DNA from: Niabella aurantiaca DSM 17617
GTDB lineage: Bacteria; Bacteroidota; Bacteroidia; Chitinophagales; Chitinophagaceae
Length of the DNA: 64,000 bases
Reading direction: 5' to 3'
Assembly (NCBI RefSeq): GCF_000374125.1
Contig: NZ_KB893625.1
Coordinates: 530,945 to 594,944, forward strand
Shown in pieces: positions 26,822 through 35,323 of this stretch. Each line of letters starts with the position of its first letter. Position 1 is the first letter of the stretch. The notes beneath the pieces are model-generated. The model did no database searches. It saw only the letters and a program-made list of their open reading frames with translations, and was not told the origin of the DNA. The position numbers were made by a program, and so were the translations under genes.

Positions 26822-28723
26822 ATGAATCCATATTTGAAATATTGTCTTTTGCTAATGATTTGTTGCAGGGGCCTTACAGGGTGGGCGCAGCAAAAGCCAA
26901 ATATACTCTGGATCACCATTGAAGACACTTCGCCGGAGTTCATTGGCTGCTATGGCAATAAGACGGCACATACCCCCAATATAGACCAGCTGGCAAAACA
27001 GGGCGTCCGGTTTTCCAATGCGTTCTCAACGGGTACGGTTTGCTCTCCCAGTCGCACGGCGATCATTACCGGTGTAAAAACCTATTGTACGGGAACAGGG
27101 CATCACCGCAGCGCTTTCCCGGTGCCCGGGTTTATGAAAGGTTTTCCGTATTATCTGCAGCAGGCAGGCTATTACACCACCAATGCGGCTAAGACGGATT
27201 ACAATATAAGAGAAGAGCCCGCCTATATAAAAGAGGCCTGGAACGAAAGCAGCGGAAAAGCAGGCTGGTGGAACCGGAAACCGGGTCAACCCTTTTTCGC
27301 GGTTTTTAATTTCAATGCATCGCACCAGTCCAATACCATGACGAACCCTTACGATCGTTATGTAAAAGCCGTTTTGAGTAACCTTGATAAAGAAGCGATC
27401 ATTGCCGATGACGCGTTTGAAATGCCTCCTTTCTACCACGATACGCCGGAAATGAGAAGGGAAATGGCACGGGTGTACAATTCCCTTTCGCTCACCGACA
27501 AACAGATCGGGAAATTATTGGCGCGGCTGAAAGCAGATGGGCTGGCAGACAGCACCATTATCGTCTTTTATGGTGATCACGGGGAGGGCATACCCCGGGG
27601 AAAAACGAACGGTATCGACTTCGGTTTTCGGGTTCCTTTTGTGATCTGGTTCCCCGAGATGTACAAGCAGTTATCCCCCTGGGGCACGGGTATCGTTACC
27701 GATGAGCTGATCGATTTTACAGATCTTGCGCCAACCATGATCTCACTGGCCGGAGGCATAAAGCCCGCGCATATGACGGGAAGGGCTTTTTTGGGTGCCG
27801 ATAGAACAAAAGCGCCGGAATACCTGGTGCTTTCTTCAGACAGGTCGGACAATGGCCCGGACCTGGTGCGGGCCGTAACGGATGGCCGCTATTTCTATGC
27901 AAGGAATTTTATGTCCTGGATGCCGCAATTGCGTTATATCCGGTATATGGAGATCGGCGCCATCAAGCAGCTGATGAGAAGTGATCTGGAGAAAGGCGCT
28001 CTGGATCCGTTGCAAAAAAGCTTGTTTGAGCCGAGGCCCGCCGAATTTTTGTTCGACACAAAAACGGACCCCTGGGAGACGCGGAATCTTTCGGCAGCAA
28101 CGGATATGCGATCACGATTGCAGCAAATGCGTGGTCACCTGGAAGAAGAAATGCTTTCAGTCAAAGATATTCTGCTCCTGCCCGAAGGAGAGATGGATAC
28201 CCTTTCAACATATACCACGCCGTATGAATATCGTTTAGACGCAAATGCATATCCCTTTCATAAGATTTATGCCGCGGCTTCGCTGTCCGGGTTTCGCACT
28301 GCAGACGCGCTGAAAAAGCAGCTGGCATTGTTGAATGATACCGGCAGGATCGTTCGTTACTGGGCGGTGACCGGCCTGCGCGCGCAACCGCTGGCTGCCT
28401 TAAAATCCCGTAAGGCCCGGTTGCTGCCGCTGCTGGATGATGTGTATCCGCCGGTGGCGGTAACGGCTGCCGCCATACTCTACGAACTGGATCAGGATGC
28501 CAAAGCGAAGGATTGCCTGACCCGCTATCTGCTGGGCGAAAATCAGTATTGGGCGCTGATGAGCCTAAATTTTTTGCTTTATAGTCATGATAAGAAACCG
28601 TTTATTGAACCGGTTCAGCAATGCCGTGCAATGCCGGGCAGAAGTTACGCTGCCAAAGCCGCCTGTATGGATTTCCTGGGTAGCCTGGATTTAGTGCCCA
28701 ATGATTTCAATCACCGGGAATAG
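26822..28723 (+). CDS. S1-family sulfatase with C-terminal helical-repeat extension
   Basis: Third sulfatase, 633 residues, signal MNPYLKYCLLLMICCRGLTGWAQ. The formylglycine motif is CSPSRTAIITG with Cys74, and FYGDHGEGIPRGKTN supplies later metal ligands. The first metal motif reads IEDTSPEFIGCYG, with Glu-Asp instead of Asp-Asp. That variant is common in one heparan-N-sulfatase-like branch of S1, in which N- or 6-O-sulfoglucosamine is a known type of substrate. After the catalytic part (about residue 475) a HEAT-like alpha-helical extension runs to the end (YPFHKIYAAASLSGF, DTGRIVRYWAVTGLRA, YPPVAVTAAAILYEL). The GH2 gene at 28814 follows in the same direction. Substrate is inference. Confidence 0.9.
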   Translation: MNPYLKYCLLLMICCRGLTGWAQQKPNILWITIEDTSPEFIGCYGNKTAHTPNIDQLAKQGVRFSNAFSTGTVCSPSRTAIITGVKTYCTGTGHHRSAFPVPGFMKGFPYYLQQAGYYTTNAAKTDYNIREEPAYIKEAWNESSGKAGWWNRKPGQPFFAVFNFNASHQSNTMTNPYDRYVKAVLSNLDKEAIIADDAFEMPPFYHDTPEMRREMARVYNSLSLTDKQIGKLLARLKADGLADSTIIVFYGDHGEGIPRGKTNGIDFGFRVPFVIWFPEMYKQLSPWGTGIVTDELIDFTDLAPTMISLAGGIKPAHMTGRAFLGADRTKAPEYLVLSSDRSDNGPDLVRAVTDGRYFYARNFMSWMPQLRYIRYMEIGAIKQLMRSDLEKGALDPLQKSLFEPRPAEFLFDTKTDPWETRNLSAATDMRSRLQQMRGHLEEEMLSVKDILLLPEGEMDTLSTYTTPYEYRLDANAYPFHKIYAAASLSGFRTADALKKQLALLNDTGRIVRYWAVTGLRAQPLAALKSRKARLLPLLDDVYPPVAVTAAAILYELDQDAKAKDCLTRYLLGENQYWALMSLNFLLYSHDKKPFIEPVQQCRAMPGRSYAAKAACMDFLGSLDLVPNDFNHRE

Positions 28724-28813
28724 CAAATGACAGGATGATGAAACAGGGCGCGGGAACATGCGCCATGGCTGATGCTGAAATTTTTTGATGATGATCCGAA
28801 TAAAAAGATACAA

Positions 28814-31624
28814 ATGAAATTAACGCGTTCTGTTTGTTTTTTGTTTTTGACGTTTGCGGGCATGACCAGCCTGCGGGCACAGGAAACGCAGGTGAAATAT
28901 TTATCGGGCACCGGTGCGGATAACACCGTTGACTGGGATTTTCTTTGTTCGGCAGGACAGCGCAGCGGTAAGTGGACCACCATTGCGGTGCCTTCCTGTT
29001 GGGAGCAACAGGGATTCGGCGCTTACAATTACGGGCATGTTCCGTTAAAAGACCGGTTGAACGAAACCGGCACCTATCGGTACGCATTTACCGTTCCGGA
29101 AGACTGGAAGCACCGGGACGTCCATATCGTTTTTGAAGGCGTGATGACCGATGCCGCGGTCCGTATCAACGGGAAGCCGGCCGGCCCGGTGCACCAGGGC
29201 GCCTTTTATGAGTTCCGGTATGCGATCGGTGACCTGTTGAAGTTCGGAAGCAGGAATGAGCTGGAGGTACAGGTGAAAAAAAATTCGGATAATGCTTCGG
29301 TCAACGAAGCGGAGCGTACCGCAGACTTCTGGATGTTTGGCGGTATTTTCAGGCCGGTGTACCTGGAAGCGAAGCCTGAGGTAAATATCCGGCGCGTTGC
29401 GGTGGATGCCAGAGGGGATGGGACCTTTGCTTCCGATGTTTATTTGACCAATTTCCAAAAGGCGGCTCAGGTACGGGTGAAGCTGACCCCGTTGCCGGTA
29501 AAGCGGGGCAGCGTGATGAAAGCGTCTGTTCTGACCGCGGCGATCGATGGGGCAACGGTACGCGTTGCCGGTAAGGTCCGCAATGTGCTGTCCTGGACGC
29601 CCGAATTTCCCAATCGCTATCGTGCTGCGTTCGAGTTGTTGGACCGGAAGGGAAAATTGCTGCATCATTATGAAGAAACCATTGGCTTCAGAACGGTGGA
29701 GGTGCGCGCGGAGGACGGTATTTATGTGAACGGGAAGCGCGTCCGGCTAAAAGGGGTCAACCGCCACACGTTTCATCCGAAGTATGGCCGCACTTCTTCA
29801 AAAGCCCTGAGCATCCGTGATGTGAATACCATAAAGGACATGAACATGAATGCCGTGCGGATGTCGCATTACCCGCCCGAGAAACATTTTCTGGATGCCT
29901 GTGATTCGCTGGGGCTTTTTGTTCTGGATGAGCTGACCGGCTGGCAGAAGCCGCCTTATGATGATACGACCGGGTTGAAGCTATTGACGGAGATGGTCAC
30001 AAGAGATGTCAATCATCCCGGTATTATATTATGGGATAATGGCAATGAGGGCGGTAATAATTATAAGCTGGATGATGTGTTTGGTAAGCTCGATATCCAG
30101 CGGAGGGAGGTATTGCATCCCTGGCAGCAGTTCGGGAAATTCAATACTGCGCATTATATAAGCTACAATTACCTGGCACATGATAACCACAGCCGGCGAA
30201 AAATATTTTTACCTACGGAATTTTTGCATGGCCTGTATGATGGCGGCGCAGGAGCGGGCCTGGAAGATTACTGGCAGAAAATGTGGGATGATCCACTTTG
30301 TGCAGGGGGCTTTATCTGGGTCTATGCCGATGAAGCGTTAGAAAGAAGGGATCGGAAGGATAGCCTGGATACGGATGGGAACCATGCACCGGATGGCATC
30401 CTGGGGCCTTATCTTGAAAAGGAAGGAAGTTACTATACGGTCCGGGAAATATGGGCACCGTTGTTTTTTGAGAAACGATATATTACTCCGGATTTTAACG
30501 GGCAGTTTCATATTGAGAACCGGTACGATTTTACAAACCTGGATCAATGCCGTATAGAGGCCGGCTGGATCATCTATCCTTATCCCGGCCGGAAAGGAAA
30601 AACGACGACAAGCAAAACGGAACAGCTGCATGTCGTAGCCGGGCCGGGACAGAAAGCGGTGTTACAGGTGCCGCTTCCCCAGGACTGGCAGCAATATGAT
30701 GCGCTGTTTATAAAGGCGACGGATCCCTATGGACGGCTGATCAATAAATGGACATGGCCGGTAAAAAAAGCGCAGCAAAGCATTACTGCAATGCTTCCCA
30801 TAACCCATTACGGAGTCCCGCAGCTTTCGGATGCCGGCGATCACTGGCTGGCAACCATAGGGGCGCTTCAATTCCACTTTGATAAGAAGACGGCATTGCT
30901 CACCCGTGTAATGAGGAATGGTACGGTCATCCCGCTGTCGAACGGCCCGGTATTGATCAGCAGGGAGCAGATCTTGAAAAATGTAACGGGGTACAAACGG
31001 CAGGATACCGTGTACCTCTCGGCTTTATATGAAAGCGGCAACAATTTTCAATGGATCCTTACCGCCGATGGTCTGCTGCGGCTCGAAGTGAATTATGAGC
31101 CAAAGAACAATAACCTGTTTGCCGGTATTTCTTTTGATTTTCCTGAAAAGGAAGTGACCGGAATGCGCTGGCTGGGCAACGGGCCTTACCGTGTATATAA
31201 GAACAGGCTGAAAGGCGCTGCTTTCGGGCTTTGGGAAAAAGCATATAACAATACCATTACCGGCGAATCGGGTTTTGTATATCCGGAATTTAAAGGGTAT
31301 CATTCAGGCACATACTGGGCGGAGATCGGCGCGGCAGCTGGCAAAGGCTTTACTGTGTATGTGGCATCGGATGATATCTTCCTGCGCATGTTTACCCCGG
31401 GTGTACCAAAGTTTCCGGGTAAAACCGCAATCGAATACCCGCCCGGTGATCTTTCTTTTTTACACAGCATCAATGCGATCGGAACAAAATTCGATACCCA
31501 GCAGGGGCCGCAGGCTGCGCTAAATCCTTTTAATGCAAATAAGCTTTACGGCGATTTATTACAGTTGAAACTGATCTTTGATTTTAAAGAATATAATGAT
31601 GATAACGGACAAGCCCTTCAATAG
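28814..31624 (+). CDS. Glycoside hydrolase family 2 enzyme (large beta-galactosidase/glucuronidase-like)
   Basis: Exported GH2 protein of 936 residues. ATG 28814 begins a signal peptide (MKLTRSVCFLFLTFAGMTSLRAQ); an in-frame ATG at 28772 adds only polar residues. The jelly roll has WTTIAVPSCWEQQGFG, TGTYRYAFTVPEDW, VHIVFEGVMTDAAVRING. The barrel has GVNRHTFHPKYG, MNMNAVRMSHYPPEKHFLDACDSLGLFVLDE, acid/base Glu412 in DNGNEGG and a probable nucleophile Glu469 in LPTEFLHG. A long C-terminal part (from about 640) resembles the beta-galactosidase small-chain-like domain (MRWLGNGPYRVYKNRL). It differs from the GH2 at 21374, so the substrates are probably different. Its last 41 bp overlap the convergent kinase gene. 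Confidence 0.9.
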   Translation: MKLTRSVCFLFLTFAGMTSLRAQETQVKYLSGTGADNTVDWDFLCSAGQRSGKWTTIAVPSCWEQQGFGAYNYGHVPLKDRLNETGTYRYAFTVPEDWKHRDVHIVFEGVMTDAAVRINGKPAGPVHQGAFYEFRYAIGDLLKFGSRNELEVQVKKNSDNASVNEAERTADFWMFGGIFRPVYLEAKPEVNIRRVAVDARGDGTFASDVYLTNFQKAAQVRVKLTPLPVKRGSVMKASVLTAAIDGATVRVAGKVRNVLSWTPEFPNRYRAAFELLDRKGKLLHHYEETIGFRTVEVRAEDGIYVNGKRVRLKGVNRHTFHPKYGRTSSKALSIRDVNTIKDMNMNAVRMSHYPPEKHFLDACDSLGLFVLDELTGWQKPPYDDTTGLKLLTEMVTRDVNHPGIILWDNGNEGGNNYKLDDVFGKLDIQRREVLHPWQQFGKFNTAHYISYNYLAHDNHSRRKIFLPTEFLHGLYDGGAGAGLEDYWQKMWDDPLCAGGFIWVYADEALERRDRKDSLDTDGNHAPDGILGPYLEKEGSYYTVREIWAPLFFEKRYITPDFNGQFHIENRYDFTNLDQCRIEAGWIIYPYPGRKGKTTTSKTEQLHVVAGPGQKAVLQVPLPQDWQQYDALFIKATDPYGRLINKWTWPVKKAQQSITAMLPITHYGVPQLSDAGDHWLATIGALQFHFDKKTALLTRVMRNGTVIPLSNGPVLISREQILKNVTGYKRQDTVYLSALYESGNNFQWILTADGLLRLEVNYEPKNNNLFAGISFDFPEKEVTGMRWLGNGPYRVYKNRLKGAAFGLWEKAYNNTITGESGFVYPEFKGYHSGTYWAEIGAAAGKGFTVYVASDDIFLRMFTPGVPKFPGKTAIEYPPGDLSFLHSINAIGTKFDTQQGPQAALNPFNANKLYGDLLQLKLIFDFKEYNDDNGQALQ

Positions 31625-32435
31625 CGGAACGCAATATATTGCCCACCTTTAACCCGTACCGGGCAGCCACCTCAACAAAAACAGCTTTCAGGTGATAGGC
31701 TACGGATCCCACTGTGTTGATGGAATGGTTCTGATAGTCCGGATAATGGGTGATGATCTTTTTAAAGAAATCGTCGAAGTTGGCAATGACCAGCTCCCTG
31801 CAATAGGGATCGTCAATATGGTCACCGGCAAACTCCGCAAACCGGGCACAATACTGGTTGGGCGTTTTTGAAGTGTACACTTCATTGATCAGCTGTTCGG
31901 GTGCCAGCTTGTACCGGCCTTCAAAATTTTTTTTAAGACCGTCCGGCATATCGCCCCTGATAAAGCCGGTAATGACCATCTTTCCAAGATGGGCCCCGCT
32001 TCCTTCATCGCCCAGCAGGAACCCGCCGGATTCGATATTGCAGGTGATCCGGGTTCCGTCATAGAGCCCGCTGTTGCTGCCGGTTCCCAGTATGGCGGCA
32101 AGGCCCGCTTCTTTTTGCAGCAGCGCCCTGGCGGCCGCCAGCAGGTCCGTTTCAAGAGAAATACCGGCATTGGGAAATATTGCCGCGATCCCGTTCTCCA
32201 AAACCGCATCGGCTTCTTTTGAGTAACCGGAACCGGCGCTGTAAAAGCAAACCTCTTTTATTTGATCGCGCTGCAGGGCCAGTGTGTCCGGCAGCGCTTT
32301 TTCTAAAGATTGTGCCATATACCCCGCGTCTACAAAAAAAGGGTGGTATCCTTCTGTTTCAAAATTAAAGACCGCCCGGTCATTGAGAAAACTCCAGGAG
32401 GTCCTTGTGGCGCCTCCGTCTGCAATCAGGATCAT
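31584..32435 (-). CDS. BadF/BadG/BcrA/BcrD-type ATPase, N-acetylhexosamine (GlcNAc/MurNAc) kinase family
   Basis: A 283-residue cytoplasmic kinase of the ASKHA fold. The phosphate-1 loop is at the N-terminus (ILIADGGATRTSW), the second motif is AAILGTGSNSGLYDG, and GFLLGDEGSGAHLGKM is the signature of GlcNAc-kinase-like members. Proteins of this family phosphorylate GlcNAc, and Clostridium MurK phosphorylates both MurNAc and GlcNAc. With murQ in the same window, a MurK-like role supplying MurNAc-6-phosphate is plausible (inference). The 3' end overlaps the GH2 gene on the opposite strand by 41 bp. The upstream region shares sequence elements with that of murQ. Confidence 0.85.
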   Translation of the reverse strand: MILIADGGATRTSWSFLNDRAVFNFETEGYHPFFVDAGYMAQSLEKALPDTLALQRDQIKEVCFYSAGSGYSKEADAVLENGIAAIFPNAGISLETDLLAAARALLQKEAGLAAILGTGSNSGLYDGTRITCNIESGGFLLGDEGSGAHLGKMVITGFIRGDMPDGLKKNFEGRYKLAPEQLINEVYTSKTPNQYCARFAEFAGDHIDDPYCRELVIANFDDFFKKIITHYPDYQNHSINTVGSVAYHLKAVFVEVAARYGLKVGNILRSAIEGLVRYHHYIL

Positions 32436-32894
32436 TGTTGTAGGTATTTTGAAAATGAAATCATCCGGTAAACTGTCAATCCAGTTGCATATAAAAACCG
32501 CAAAAATTCATTTTTACAGCCCCTGTGTGATTGATTTTTCGTAAACAATTGATTTTTAAAAAATTAATTGTATTTCTTATGCGGTCTCTAAAAGAATCGT
32601 TTCCTTATTTAGTCGGTTTGTTTGCGTAAAATAAAATAAATATCCGCAAAAATTCCGCAAAATAATTGTTTTTTCTACCTTTTGCAATTATATTGCGTAT
32701 CGATTTTAGTTGAAAAAAGGACTAAAATACCACAAGATATAATGATTGCCGATATCACCGCTAAAATCTTATACTTAAACGGAAGCTGTAGTTTCTGTTG
32801 CCAAAAAATACTGCTTTGTGATCCGGAAAGAAGATCGCGCTGGTCTCCGGTTCCTGACTCCCTGGTCAAAAATTTATATTCAATATAGTAGTTT
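32436..32894. promoter_or_regulatory. AT-rich divergent intergenic region with repeated TTGCGTA / CCGCAAA elements
   Basis: This 459-bp gap separates the BadF-type kinase (-) from the TIGR02604-like lipoprotein gene (+) and contains no gene. Between 32621 and 32700 it has tttgcgtaaa, two direct copies of ccgcaaaa at 32644 and 32654 spaced exactly 10 bp, and attgcgtat at 32692. One helical turn of spacing suggests protein binding on one face. Similar elements, including a near-palindrome ttgcgaatatacgcaa, precede murQ at 62491. The binding protein is unknown. No clear TTTG/TAnnTTTG promoter is evident. Confidence 0.4.
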
Positions 32895-35060
32895 ATGAAA
32901 AGAAAGCTTAGTTTATTTTCAGTAGTATGTTCCCTTTGTTTGATCGTATTTTTTTCCTGTAAGAACAACGACGGAAAACAGGGTTCAAAACCGCTGTATG
33001 CGGAACCGCTTACTACCGATGAGGCGTTGAAAAAGTTTGAACTGGACCCGGATTTTGAGATACAGGTATTTGCGGCAGAGCCCTATATTACCGATCCGGT
33101 GGATCTTGCTTTTGATGAAAACGGGATCGCGTATGCCATTGGGATGCCCGACTATCCTTTTCCACCCAAGCCCGGAGAAGAAAAGGGGAATGTGCGGGTG
33201 CTGCTGGATCTGAATAAGGACGGACGTATCGATTCTTCCGTCGTTTTTGCTGATAAACTTTCTGAAGCGACCAGTGTACTACCCTGGAACGGCGGGCTGA
33301 TCGTAACAGCAGCGCCGGATATTTTGTTTTTGAAAGACACCAACAGTGATTATAAGGCCGATATAAAAGAGGTGTTGTACACCGGCTTTTACAAAGCCAA
33401 TTCGGAAGCGCAGATCACCAGCCTGCGTTACTCGGTTGATAACTGGATCTATGCAAATAATCGCGGACAGGCGGGGGAAGTAAGCGCTCCGGATGAGCCC
33501 AATGTGTCGCCCATCAATATGCAGGGGGCCGATTTCCGGTTCCGGCTGGATCAGAAAAAATTTGAGCAGGAAACAGGCCCGGGGCAGTTTGGACAAACCA
33601 TTAACGACTGGGGCCACCGGTTCTTTACGGAGAATTCCATCCACATCCAGGAGTCGGTGATCCCCTGGAGATACACGCATCGCATTGAATATTTAAAAAA
33701 TCCAAGGGCGATCATCAATATTTCAGATCACGATCCCATCATGTATCAAAGAACCGAAACGCCGTACTGGCGCCAGGCGCGTACCGATGCGCGCAATGTG
33801 AACTTTAAAAAACAGGGTTCCAAGCAGATCGAATATGCAAGAGATCATTTTACCGGCGCTTCCGGCGGAACTGTGTATGATGCTGATGCTTTCCCTAAAG
33901 AGTTTTACGGGAATGTGTTCACCGGCGATGTTGCGGGCAGCCTGGTGCACCGGGATATTTTAACCCTGGATATGCAGAGCCCGGTATATACGGCTAAGCG
34001 GGCGGCGGGCGAAAAGGACCGGGAATTCCTGGCGACCACCGACTCCTGGTTCCGGCCTGTTGGCTTTACCGTAGGACCCGACGGGTACTTGTACGTTATC
34101 GATTATTACCGGCAGCATATTGAAACGCCGATGTCGATCCCGGACAGCCTGAAAAAAGATATGGACTTTATGCGCGGCAGTGATATGGGAAGGATCTACC
34201 GGATCGTGCCTAAAGGGAAGAAACCGGTCACCGACTTTGCAAAATTGTCTTCGATGACCGCGGCCCAGCTTTTACCCTACCTGGGTAATGGTAACCAATG
34301 GTACCGGCTGCAGGCGCAGCGATTGATCATTGCAAAACAGGATCAAACGGTCGTCGATGCCTTAAAGCAAACGGTGAAAACCACCAATAATCCTTTGGAG
34401 CGGCTGCATGCCCTTTATACCCTGGATGGATTAAAAGCCCTGGATGCCGCTGCTGTAAAGATCGCCCTGGCAGATGCAACCCCGGGTGTGCGGGAGCATG
34501 GTGTGATCCTGGCGGAACGCTATCCCGAGCTGGCCCCGGAGATCGGGCAGATCGCCGTTAATGATCCCTCGACAAGGGTTTCTTTACAGGCTACGCTGAG
34601 TATCGGAAATGCAAAGAACAAACAGCTGGTCAGGGATGTTTTGCTGCAGGTTGCTGAAAAGTATGGCGGAAGCAACCCCTGGTACAAAACGGCCATATTG
34701 AGCAGCCCGGATGGCAGTACTACGGCGTTCTTCAACGCATTGATGGACCGTAAAACGTTTTTTAATGAGTTTGTTCCGGATAAAGGGGCGCTGGTAGAAG
34801 ATTATGCAAGCATCATTGCTGCGCGCAACAATTCCCAGGAAGTGGCATCACTGTTCAAGCAGATGGATGCCGCGGCACTGGCCGGTAACCCGGGATGGAA
34901 GTATGCCATCATCAAAGGTATGGGTAAAGTGTATCGTACCGGAAAAATCAAAGCAAGCCCGGCAACCTTATCCGCAATCGAAAAGCTGCGGACCAGCCCT
35001 GCAAAGGATGTTGCGGATACGGTAGCGAAATACCTGAAAATAAAGGAGGCAAAAAAATAG
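32895..35060 (+). CDS. Lipoprotein with TIGR02604-type (putative membrane-bound dehydrogenase) propeller domain and helical repeats
   Basis: A 721-residue predicted lipoprotein (lipobox VFFSC, Cys22). The N-terminal two thirds match the propeller domain named putative membrane-bound dehydrogenase (FELDPDFEIQVFAAEP, DPVDLAFDENGIAYAIGM, LLDLNKDGRIDSS, VTAAPDILFLKDTNSDYKADI, GFTVGPDGYLYVIDYYRQH). DLNKDGRID and DTNSDYKAD look like calcium-binding loops. From about residue 460 a HEAT-like helical region follows (LPYLGNGNQWYRLQAQRLI, LADATPGVREHGVILAE). Related PVC-group proteins end with a CxxCH haem domain; none is present here, so a redox function is doubtful. The next gene (propeller) is 263 bp downstream with remnants of an intergenic repeat between. 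Confidence 0.78.
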   Translation: MKRKLSLFSVVCSLCLIVFFSCKNNDGKQGSKPLYAEPLTTDEALKKFELDPDFEIQVFAAEPYITDPVDLAFDENGIAYAIGMPDYPFPPKPGEEKGNVRVLLDLNKDGRIDSSVVFADKLSEATSVLPWNGGLIVTAAPDILFLKDTNSDYKADIKEVLYTGFYKANSEAQITSLRYSVDNWIYANNRGQAGEVSAPDEPNVSPINMQGADFRFRLDQKKFEQETGPGQFGQTINDWGHRFFTENSIHIQESVIPWRYTHRIEYLKNPRAIINISDHDPIMYQRTETPYWRQARTDARNVNFKKQGSKQIEYARDHFTGASGGTVYDADAFPKEFYGNVFTGDVAGSLVHRDILTLDMQSPVYTAKRAAGEKDREFLATTDSWFRPVGFTVGPDGYLYVIDYYRQHIETPMSIPDSLKKDMDFMRGSDMGRIYRIVPKGKKPVTDFAKLSSMTAAQLLPYLGNGNQWYRLQAQRLIIAKQDQTVVDALKQTVKTTNNPLERLHALYTLDGLKALDAAAVKIALADATPGVREHGVILAERYPELAPEIGQIAVNDPSTRVSLQATLSIGNAKNKQLVRDVLLQVAEKYGGSNPWYKTAILSSPDGSTTAFFNALMDRKTFFNEFVPDKGALVEDYASIIAARNNSQEVASLFKQMDAAALAGNPGWKYAIIKGMGKVYRTGKIKASPATLSAIEKLRTSPAKDVADTVAKYLKIKEAKK

Positions 35061-35323
35061 GGGGGTAATATTTTTACCAGGGCTGACCAAAAGCCGCGAA
35101 CGAAAGATGAACCGGAAATCCGGAAAGTTATTGTTCGTCAGTCGTCGGGACTTGCTGTCTCATCACTTTATCAGGTAAAAAAGGACTGTTTAACGGCCCC
35201 CGGCGGCTCCAGGTTTTGGATGTCGTTCTGAGCTCCCGGTGGGACGGATGTTTCAGAACTCATCGACAGCGCCCCATCGCAAAATAGATAACCCGGTTCA
35301 TCATTGATCTTAATTTGTTTGAA

